From positions 1,467,757 to 1,531,756 of the forward strand of contig BCJJ01000009.1 of NCBI GenBank assembly GCA_039545355.1: a DNA stretch of 64,000 nucleotides, given 5' to 3'. The notes beneath the pieces are model-generated. The model had not been told where the DNA came from and made no database searches. It was given only the letters and a program-made list of their open reading frames with translations. The stretch is from Trichosporon coremiiforme. Taxonomy: Eukaryota > Basidiomycota > Tremellomycetes > Trichosporonales > Trichosporonaceae. Of this stretch, positions 11,432 to 20,839 are shown in pieces (position 1 is the first letter of the stretch; every line of letters starts with the position of its first letter). Position numbers and translations under genes: made by a program.

Positions 11432-11462
11432 GGGAGCAGGGAGCAGGGAGTAGGGAGTAGGG
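11432..11462 (+). repeat. G-quadruplex-type 7-nt repeat
   Basis: Five GGG runs spaced exactly 7 nt apart, with loops AGCA, AGCA, AGTA, AGTA. This matches the G3N4 pattern of intramolecular quadruplexes. Confidence 0.8.
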
Positions 11463-12140
11463 AGAGAGGTTTTGTAGATCCGCGCCGCGCCGGCGTCCGG
11501 CCCGGTCCCTCCCCCTTCCTCGTTGCTCTCGTTGCTCCGGGAGAGTCGGCGTTCAACATGCTCGCCCCCCAGTTCGTCCCTGCGCAGCACGCGGTGTCAA
11601 GGTGTCGGAACGTGAGGAACCATGCGGTCTCTGGGCGACTCGGAGCTTGGGTTGGCTTGGCCCGAGCTCTTACTGGACGGAAGGGGGTCGGTGCCGTACG
11701 CGCTTGCGGTGGTGCCGGCGGGCTTGGAAAGTGGACGCATGGTGCGCATGGCACGCTTGGTGCGCTGGGTCGGTTCGGCCACTGTCGGTCTCTGTCGGTC
11801 ACTGTCGGATGTCGGGTCGGTCGTATGCGACGGCACAGGGAAGCGGCTGCGCGATCTGGGCCAGAGAGGGAGCACATGGGTCGCTGCTCTGGTGCTGGCT
11901 GCTGACTGGCTGGTTTGCCGCTGTATTCAGTTCTGGACAATCAGGCTGTATTTTTGCCTCCCCTCGCAGGCTGCAGGGACAAAAACATATGGGGCCAGGG
12001 CGGCCCGGGGTTCCCGGAATCCTACCTGTCCCCCGATTGGTACCCCAGTTGCCCGCCTACTGCCGCTCCAACGCTTCCTGTAATTGCCTAACCCCACTCT
12101 AACTCGACATGCATGCTTCACTGTGGACACCGCCAGACAC

Positions 12141-12231
<91 letters not shown>
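12141..12231. repeat. (ACAG)n tetranucleotide microsatellite, ~23 copies
   Basis: Uninterrupted ACAG/GACA tandem array of 91 nt. It lies in the gene-poor region and creates artificial open frames on the minus strand. Confidence 0.98.
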
Positions 12232-12234
<3 letters not shown>

Positions 12235-14801
12235 CTGACTGACAGTACTCGGAAGCATCTCGCTGTACCTAGTACCTAGCCTGTCAATGCAAGCCACCGT
12301 GTCCCCTGTACCTCTGGTACCTCTGGCCCGCATGGTACGTATGCCCCCGACCAAACCACTGGTGACACCTCGTGGTTACATTCCACACCGTCTGCAGACG
12401 GGCGCTTCGTCTATACCGGGTCCAGGACTGTGGACCTCTGAGGGCCAAAGTCGCCGGTTCCTTGTGTTCCTCTCAGAAGGTGAGCCGATGGCATCGCTGA
12501 AACCGATATTAGCATGGAGCGAGTCTATCTTGAGTCTTGAGAGTTGCGGATGGCACTGGACCAGAGACACGGCGGCACACTCCCGCGGGGCTAAGGTTCG
12601 TCCTACGCCTACGCCGCAGGCAGCAGAATGGAGGCAACACGGAGGCACGCACGGAGGCAGAATCCGCCAACTGGCCAACCCTCTGGTCGCATGCGGTCAC
12701 TGAAATGGCCACCGCGTGCTCCTCAGGCTCCCTCAGGGCACCCGCATCACATGGTCTCTTGGGGTCTCTGGGCCTGTCGCTTCCTGCCCTTCGAGCGCGC
12801 TTCACCACTGGGCACACCATGCCTCGGGTCCCGTGCCCCTCCCTCCCCCTCTCAGACGATGCGCCAGCCAGCCAGATGCCAGATCGACTAGTAATGAACA
12901 ATACAACCGGGATTAGAACAGCACTTGTAATCGGATTCTACCGCCTCAATCTCCCAGAACCCTGAGTCTGCTTTCAGATGGGGAGGTGCTTTTGCGATCG
13001 CCGAATCAAGCACCACACTGCCCTCCCCCAGGCTGCCCCTCGCTGCCCCTCGGCGCCGTGCTGCGCCACCGCCCAACGCCGCTGCTGTGCTCCACCTCGA
13101 CCCCTCAACGCACGTCCGCACGCCACGTACACAGACATACTGACTCCTCATTGCGTAGCAGTGCAGAACGCAGCGACGCAGCGACGCAGTCGTGGTCGCA
13201 GCTCCGTGCAGATGCCATGGAGGCAAGCACTCGCGTCCCAACGCCAAAACAGCCAGAACAGCCAGTGAACACTAACAACGTCACCCGGCTCATGCCGCTG
13301 CAGCCACTCTCGTCAGTCACTCCCGCCCTCAATCGGCGCCGCCAAGTCTGCGTCTGCAATGGTTCTATCCACATGGTCGCATTGGTCCCATGCAGCTATG
13401 CCATGTAGTTATAGATACACGCATGGAACGAGATCATCTTGGATTTGCCGTAATCAATGCAGCATGCAGCATGCCAGCATCGGTCGGTCGGGGGAGAGAA
13501 GTCCCTGGGTGCAGCGTGATCCCTTTTGTGCCCTTGTGCCCTTAGTAGCCCCGCGTGGTTTCACTTTCGCACTTGATCGTGCGGTGTGTCGTCGACTCGC
13601 TCGGTACTGCAGACTCAGGCGCACTCGGCGGCGGCGGCAACGACCAACGACCAACGCCGTCAATCGGTGACTTGGACTTGAGGTTGACGCAGGACCACTG
13701 CTGCATTGCACCATCGTAGTGACCTCGTCACACCCACCTGCTAACCACCGATTACGACTGCGAGACCAACTGCAAACTAAGCATTCGACATTCCCCAACC
13801 ACGCAACCACCATCTCACTCTTGCCTCGAACACTGCGCACGAACCCCACACCAAATCCAACCCACCCCTTCCCACTCACCACCACACCACCAACCACACA
13901 CTCCGTGCTTTCTCTCATCCTCTCTCCCCCTCTCTTGACCTTCCCCCCTCACATTCTTCTTTTCCTTCGATTCTCTCATTCGGCTCCTTTCCACACAAAA
14001 CCCCTTAACGCCCGGCCCGGCCCACGACGACGAGCAAACGACTCAAGACTCTGCGAGCGCACACCCGGTAGACACCACAGTCAACACACAACCCCGCATT
14101 CACCACCTACCGTCCACCCCACGCTCCGACTCGATGGCTCGACAATCGCATTTCATTCGGCATCTCTTCTAGTGTACTACAAATCGTGCGGCCGACAGGT
14201 GGTCTTAGACGCAGCATTCAACGACCGCCACCCACGCCTGGCCTAAGCAGCACAAGTCTTCCAGAGCCCACACCTGCCCACGCCAATCGATCCGCACTAC
14301 ATCATTTCCGACCCCCTCCCCCCCACAATATTATCCACACTCACCTCGACTCGACCATTTCCATTCCGCCCGTCGAACCCCCCGCTTGTCCTAACCCACC
14401 ACCCCTCACTCATTCCGTGACGACTACTCTTGCAGCAGCCCTCTCGCAGCAGCACGCTACCGCTTCCCGCGACACTCTCCCAGGTCTCTTGCACCACACA
14501 CACTGCACGCCGCCTCCAGGGTCAATTCATACATAGCTCGAGGTCCAACTTTTTGCCGCCTGGCTGGGCTTGCTTGGGCTTTGCTGTCTTTGTATTGGAC
14601 ACCCCCGCCGCCGCTATCAGCAACCCCTCGGCAACCCTCGCCGCTGACTCGATCTTTCGCAAGCCATCATCTGCAAGGCGTCAACACAACACTTCCACTC
14701 TTTGCTATTCTTAACATCTCCTTTCTTTCGGCCTCCCTTCGCCCCCCTCCCCCATTCTCCCACTGTCTGCGACAGTTTAAGGACGACGCCGGTTGTCGAC
14801 G

Positions 14802-17800
14802 ATGAGCGGTCACGAAACCCCCAGCGCAATGTCGCCCGGTAGGCGATATGCAGCCCTCGACCGTTCTCCGTCGCCAAGGCCGCTGCTCCAGCAGCGCTCC
14901 GGCACGCCCTCGCGGTTACCTAGCTTCTCTCATCAGAGCTGGGACACCTGGGCTGACGGCACTGGCTCGAGTGCGACGGCCGGCGCCGGCCCCTCGGCAG
15001 GGCCGAGGCGGGTCTCCGCGACCCAGACCGTCATTGGTTTCGGGCCGCCGCCGCCGCCCACGGCGTCCAACGGCATTGCGTTCCCTCCCGCCGTTCCTTC
15101 CCCGCGAGCGTCCATGATGGGCATGCCCGTGACTTCTTCGCCTGTCACCACGCAATTCGCGCTTCCCAAGCCGGGCGCTTCGGGACGCCCCAGCCTCTCC
15201 CAACAATACCAGAGCAACGACAATTTCGACCTTCCTTCATCGCCGCGGGCAGGGTACCGCCCCGAACTCCCGGGCTCCCCCCGTGCCCTTCCCAACGAGA
15301 TTCGCTCTCGCCGCAACTCTGCCGCCGTTGTCTCAATCTCGCTGTCCTCCCGATCGCGCTCGCGGACGCCCCGGGGCAGTTCCAACCTGCTTCCCGGCCG
15401 GTCTGGCTCAGGGACGCCGAGCAACAACAACAGCTCCACTCCGAACGGCGGCGACGATGCCTGGGCCCCAGGCGTCGACGACATGGACGACTGGCAGCCG
15501 ACCGGCGGTGTCCTGCTCGACGCTGACGAGGAGGAGGAGCGCCATGACAACTTTGGTTTCGACGACTTCCAGAACCAGGGGCGGTCTTGGACCGCAGAGT
15601 CGGACGCGAGCCACATTGCCGACGTCCTGCGCCCGGGCATGGTCTTTGGCGAGGGGCTCGAGTTTGAGGGCGACGTGATCGCGCCGGCCGTCGGCCGCCT
15701 GCAGATGAACGACACGAGCGACGTCGGCTTGCCCCTGCGCCGAGATTTCAGTGCGATGGGCACGAAGCGTAACCCCAACGAGAAGAAGACATACGATGTG
15801 ATCCGCCAACTCGGATCGGGATCGTACGCGTGTGTCTATCTCGTGCGGGAGCGGGGCGGACGCAAGCGCGAGTACGCACTCAAGTGTCTCAGCAAGCATG
15901 ATCTCGAGGAGGACCAACTCGAGACCCAGCTCTTCGAGGCGACCATTCACCTCTCGCTCCCGATCCACCGCAACATTGTCACCCTTCACGACACGCTCCA
16001 GACCAAGAACTGGCTCTTCCTCATGCTCGAACTGTGCCCTGGCGAAGATCTGTGCGTTGCTGTGAAATAATCTTTTGACTGACTCTGAAACAGGTTCTAC
16101 TGGCTCGAGCGCTCCAGAGACGCATCACCTCCCCCGGCCAACGCCGCGCTCCCCGGCGACGATGGCGACCCGCGCGGGCGTGACATCATGTCTTCGTCGC
16201 GGCTCTCGTCGTCTTCCATTCCTTTCTCCTCTTCCCAACTCTTCTCCAACTTCCCGAGCAGCTTTACCAACTCGCCCGGTGCCTTCTCCCCGAACAATGG
16301 ATTCAACGGCTTCCAGAGCGGATCGCAGTACTCTGCGTCACCTGCGTCGCTCCTCTTTGCGCATCACAACGGAAGCCAGTCGATCAGTCTCAGCTCGCAC
16401 GCCGCGACGCCCCCGACCCCCTCGCTCCTGTCCGCCTTTTCGGCCAACACGCTGCTGACGCCCCGCCGACTGCGCCTCATTGCTTCGATGTTCTCGCAGA
16501 TGTGCGAGGCGGTCGCGATTTGCCACGACGCGGGCGTCTCCCACCGCGACATCAAGCCCGAGAACTTCATTTGCTGCGACTCGGTCGAGCTCGAGTCCGA
16601 GAACCCCCCCGATGGCTCGCCCGACTTTGGCCCCCAGTCTCGCCGCAAGGTCATTGTCAAGCTGACCGACTTTGGCTTGGCAACGACAGAAGAGGACTCT
16701 GGCGACGTCGAGTGCGGCTCCAAGCCGTACATGAGTTACGAGTGCCGGAACAATCTCGGACCCTCGTACCGTCCAAAGCCGGCCGATGTGTGGTCGCTCG
16801 GCATTGTCCTCATCAACATGCTGTTCCACCGCAACCCGTGGAAGGACCCGACGGATGGCGACGCCAACTTTGACGCGTTCCTTGCGGACCGCGCTAGCTT
16901 CTTCCAGACCAAGTTCACGGGCATCGGCAAGGAGGTCGCGACGTACCTGGCTGAGCGTGTTCTGTGCACCGACGTCGAGTCGCGTGTGTCTGCGCGCGAG
17001 TTTGGCCAGTGGGTCCGCCAGCTGCCCGAGATGATTGCCGGTCGACGAGCCGTGCAGGCGCTTAAGATCGCCCGTCTCGAGAACCGCGCCAAGGCTGCCA
17101 ACGACAAGGCCATGTTTGCAAAGGCGCCAGTTGCTAAGGCCAACCATCGCCCGAGTGGCCTCGCGAGCGCCCTCAGCGCCAACGCCGTGTCCCCACTTCC
17201 GGTCCCGACAGCCGATCTGCCTCCGCCACCGACGCAGCCGCCTAGCCTGTCTTCGCTCCCGCCGAAATCCGAGCTTTCTGAGGCTCCGCAAGTCGCCCCG
17301 ACCCCGGATTTGTTGTTGGAGGGCGACGAAATTCGCTCTGCAACGACGGTCGATGACAACCCGACCCCGAGCGACCTGTCGACTGTTGTGTCTCCCGAGC
17401 CGCCCGAGGACGCCGACAATGGTGGTGACCAGTTTGTCAAGCGCAGCGAGACGCAGGGCAGCTCTCCGCCAGAGGGTGACGAGCGCTCTCTTTCCACGCA
17501 GAAGCGGCGGAAGCGCGGTGTCCGCAAGGGCAAAGCCGCCCAAGCTGCTCTCGCGGCGCAGCAGGCGGCCGGCGGCGAGACGTCTCGCGAGGAGCGCGAC
17601 GCTTTCCTCGCTGAACTCGTTGCTGCCTCGGAGCAGCTGGCGCGCGACCTGTCCAAGAAGAAGACGCTCGACGTGTCGCACCAGGCTGAGTTCCCGCCAT
17701 TGGGCGCGACGCCGCAGGAGGTTGCTGCCGCGCGCAAGAGCCGATGGAAGGACTTCCTGGCCATGAGCAAGGGCAACCCGCAGTTGGAGGCCCTTGCCCA

Positions 17801-18443
17801 GCGCGTCGCGGAGCGCGAGGCAGCGGCCGGCAGCACGTGGTCGGCTCCCGCTCAACTGCAGCACCAGGATACGAAGGAGTCGCCTCCCCGGCACCAGCCG
17901 CGGCACACGGTCACGACAACGGGAACGGTGTCGCTCAGCGGCGCCGACGAGGACGACGACTGGCGCAAGCGCGACAAGGCGTCGACGCCGAAACCGGCGG
18001 ACGCGAAGAGGTCTTCTCGTCGGGCTACAGAAGACTCGTCGCGGTCTCGGCAGGCCGCTCTCGCCGCCGCCGCCATCGCCGGCGGCATGGACACGATGGG
18101 CGCCTTTGGCCGTCCGTCGCACCTCGGCCGTCCCGTGCCGCTGAACACGCGTCGGTCGCCCTTGGCCGATGAAGTGGAGAAGAAGCCGCCAAAGAAGGAG
18201 GTGTTCTCGCCAACGGCGTCCAAGAACTTTTCCCCAACGGCCTCAAAGGTGTCAGCCAAGTCGCACACGACCTCCACGACGAGCACAAAGGTGCCCTCCC
18301 CCGCCGCGACGGCGTCCAAGGCGTCCGTCAAGCCCGTGCCGCTCGCAAAGGTGCCGTCCCCGCCACTCAGCGAGAAACCGAAGAAACAGATGTCGAGTCT
18401 GGTCAAGATGTTTGGCGGGCTGAAGACGAAGGGGAAGGAGTGA
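14802..18443 (+). CDS. Ran1/Pat1-Ksp1-type Ser/Thr protein kinase, 1199 aa
   Basis: Exons 14802-16051 and 16094-18443, with a 42-nt intron (donor GTGCGT, acceptor ACAG) that joins CPGEDL to FYWLERS. A disordered Ser/Pro N-terminus (1-310) precedes the kinase domain: glycine loop QLGSGSYACVYLV, ATP lysine K361 (YALKCLSK), catalytic HRD 567-569 (HRDIKPENF), DFG 609-611. The APE region reads GSKPYMSYECRN, typical of the Ran1/Ksp1/Sks1 group in basidiomycetes. The kinase domain is split by a roughly 105-residue Ser/Asn-rich insertion (about 430-535) between the hinge and helix E. The 500-residue tail is basic and Ser/Pro-rich and ends SSLVKMFGGLKTKGKE. Fungal relatives link nutrient status to growth, filamentation or meiosis. 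Confidence 0.88.
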
Positions 18444-18851
18444 GCACACCAAACACACTACGCCGAGCGAAGCGAGGTGAGGTGCGCGAGGTGCGAGGCG
18501 CCAGTCTCCGTCGTCGAGGCGAGGTGTGCGAGGTGTGCGAGGTGTCCGTCTCATTCCATGAGATGTGAGGTGCTCGCTCAGTGGGCGTGACTGTAGGACA
18601 GGCAGGACAGTGCTGAGACACAGTACCGTGTCTGGAAACAGGAAAGAAGTAAAACTCCAATTTTTCTCCACATCAACCAGTGCATATGTATGATTAGTGC
18701 ATAGACGGTGCGGACGGGCCGAGCGCGCAGCGCGAGGTTGTGGAGGTGGGAGCGGAAGGGGGGTGGGAGACGGAGGTGTGCGACAAGCTGTGAGGTGGGA
18801 GCAGAGGCGGTGGGGTGAGGGAGAGGGAGTGAAGGGGAGAAAGGGGAGACG

Positions 18852-18911
18852 NNNNNNNNNNNNNNNNNNNNNNNNNNNNNNNNNNNNNNNNNNNNNNNNN
18901 NNNNNNNNNNN
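18852..18911. other. Assembly gap (60 N)
   Basis: Sixty N flanked on both sides by G/A-only tracts (left AAGGGGAGAC, right GGGGGAGGAGGGG), so the missing sequence is probably a purine simple repeat. The true length is unknown. Confidence 0.97.
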
Positions 18912-19076
18912 GGGGGAGGAGGGGGGGGAAGAGGGGGTCAATGCGGCGTCTTGGCCAGATAAGATAAGAGCACGCCGTGCTCGGCGTAGGGCACATCGTC
19001 GTCACACGGGACAGAAGGCGGTCGGCCATCGTTGGCTGATGAGAGCGTGCGAGGTTCAAGACTTTTAAGAACAGTG

Positions 19077-19192
19077 GACTCACCGCAAGTTTGGCTCACC
19101 GCAAGTTTGGCTCACCGCAAGTTTGGCTCACGCAAGTTTGGCTCACGCAAGTATGGCTCACGCAAGTAGGTAGGCTCACGCAAGTTTGGCTC
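19077..19192. repeat. Tandem repeat, 15-18-nt unit, 7 copies
   Basis: Consensus GGCTCAC(C)GCAAGTTT. The first three units have the extra C and later ones lack it; one unit carries a short GGTA insertion. Confidence 0.92.
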
Positions 19193-19540
19193 CCGTCATG
19201 CTGCACAAGACGTGAGCAGAGCGAGAAGGCATGACGGAATCACAAACATAGGGCGGAGCTGTTAGCTGTGGCTCGCTGTGGCTCGCTGTTGGCTCGCCCT
19301 GTAGATTCTCTGGACAAGCGGCGAGCACTCCCATATTCTACCGGGCTTTGGCCTACCCGGACTGCCGGGCTGCTGCACCTGTACGTGAGGGCATCGCTTC
19401 GTCTAGCACACGACTGAACATGTGGAATGCCGAACAGTCCCTGGTCTGGCCCGACTGTCGTCTTGTCAGACTCGTCAGGATGTGCGCAGGTTGTGTGCAG
19501 ATTGTGTGCAGGTGAGTCCGGCTGGGCCCACATGTGCCTC

Positions 19541-19630
19541 TCGTGTCCCTCCATGTCCCTCTGTGTCCCTCTGTGTCCCTCTGTGTCCCTCTGTGTCCCT
19601 CTGTGTCCCTCCATGTCTCTCTGTGTCCTG
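19541..19630. repeat. Tandem repeat, 10-nt unit CTGTGTCCCT, ~9 copies
   Basis: Nine consecutive 10-nt units with rare changes (TCGTGTCCCT, CCATGTCCCT, CCATGTCTCT). Confidence 0.93.
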
Positions 19631-20155
19631 TGTTTCATCTGTCTCGTGCAGTTGTCCATCGCAAATACAGTGGGACTGTTACTCGGCGTCGTGGCCAGAA
19701 TGACTATACATAGTCACAGGAGTGAGTGACTGCGCAGCGGGCAACCTCGATAAGACCGCCCGCCCATTACCAAATCTCAGGACCCCCCTGTTGATCGCTT
19801 ATCTGTGTAGCTGTGTCCCTTCTGCGCTCTGCCCTCCTCCCAGCATCTGCACTGGTTCCTCTGGTTCCTCCGGCTCCTCCGGCCCCTACCCTCGAACCTC
19901 GCACCTGTCCCATAGAGTGTCATCGTCATGGACGACAGGAAGGGACAGGTGGATGACGGGCACATCCAGCATGCCCGCCCTTGATACCCGACATCTTCGT
20001 CTACCACCTACCCTCTTTAACTCGTTCCTACACGACAGCACGACAGCACTACTCCGCCGCTCCGCCGCTCCGAGCGCTCCGCTCCCTCTTACGCCAGTCT
20101 CCACACTCCATGCTATGCAGTCCACTAAGCGCCCGTTCAGAAGCTTCAGAATGCA

Positions 20156-20162
20156 TATATAA
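20156..20162 (+). promoter_or_regulatory. TATA box of small secreted peptide gene
   Basis: TATATAA, 95 nt upstream of the ATG at 20257, followed by an unstructured C/T/A-rich leader. Confidence 0.6.
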
Positions 20163-20256
20163 CACTCCTTCAGCCCCCCAAACTCTAGTTACTCATCCCC
20201 TCTCGCTCACTCGCCACAAACAAGCATCAGCTCGCATCAGCTCGCATCCGCTCGCC

Positions 20257-20315
20257 ATGAAACTCGCTATCATCTTCACGACGCTCGTTGCGGGACTCGT
20301 TACCGCCGCCCCCGT

Positions 20316-20350
<35 letters not shown>

Positions 20351-20415
20351 TCCCCGACCCGCGCGACCTGCCGTGGAACTGTCGCTGGGGAAACGGCATC
20401 ATGTGCCGGCACTAA
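20257..20415 (+). CDS. Small secreted peptide precursor with X-Pro ladder, 52 aa
   Basis: ATG 20257 opens a clear signal peptide (MKLAIIFTTLVAGLVTA). The next residues are an unbroken run of X-Pro dipeptides, AP-VP-EP-NP-EP-NP-EP-IP-DP, ending at RDLPWNCRWGNGIMCRH. Such ladders are classical substrates of stepwise dipeptidyl aminopeptidase trimming, as in promelittin. The predicted mature end has two Cys seven residues apart and two Trp, so a single disulfide loop is likely. No Kex2 site is present. The start MKL plus AAPVPEP after the signal peptide is shared with the repeat precursor at 33141-33620, which suggests one family. Function unknown; secretion signal or pheromone-like peptide is inference. 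Confidence 0.7.
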
Positions 20416-20839
20416 AGTCCCCCGACCAGCCCTGTGGCGTAACGCCCAGCAGCGGCAAAAGAGCAGCGGAAGGGACCCAAAGGCAAAAGAAAAACGACGA
20501 GTCTCGGAGTATGTCAGAAGCCGGACGCCGAGACGAGACGCACGAGGAAGATCCGTTGACTGTTGACAGCGTCTCTCGCCCCCCTATGCGAGAAGCAGGC
20601 AGGAGGCAGGAATACCCAGTCTGTAGCTGGAGGATTGCAACGATGTGATGATTTATTGTTTTGGCATCTTGTGGACCAGTTTCCACGTTACATGTACAAC
20701 GAATACACTACCCCCCTCTGTGCCCTTGCTTGCCCTTGCCTCGCTCACCCTGTCCTTGACTGGCTGGACAGCCTGCCTCACCGGCGACACTCGCAGACCT
20801 CGCATGTCTGTCTCTCGCCCCGCAGCGCGCGCTCGCGGG
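20416..20839. other. Intergenic between convergent genes
   Basis: 3' flanks of the small peptide gene (+) and the FHA-protein gene (-). No gene or repeat seen. Confidence 0.5.

Larger units (their letters stand above)
10640..14801. other. Gene-poor 4.2-kb stretch ending in kinase leader
   Basis: No convincing protein-coding frame on either strand; open frames here are of mixed low-complexity composition. The part at 11.0-13.7 kb contains a G-quadruplex motif, a GACA microsatellite and many short direct repeats. The part at 13.7-14.8 kb is strongly C/T-rich on the + strand with few G, as expected of a long 5' leader of the kinase gene at 14802 (inference). Confidence 0.55.
18444..20155. other. 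Repeat-rich intergenic region with assembly gap
   Basis: No supportable gene. It contains a purine-rich tract around an N gap and two tandem-repeat arrays, listed separately. Confidence 0.6.

Noticed and set aside
11167..11940. Long overlapping open frames on both strands
   Set aside because: Both strands stay open because of high GC; composition is low-complexity and starts are partly non-ATG.
12141..12231. Coding repeat CLSV on the minus strand
   Set aside because: It is simply the translation of the GACA microsatellite.
20257..20415. Basidiomycete lipopeptide pheromone
   Set aside because: There is no C-terminal CAAX box; the end is CRH. The X-Pro ladder and signal peptide point to the secretory route instead.
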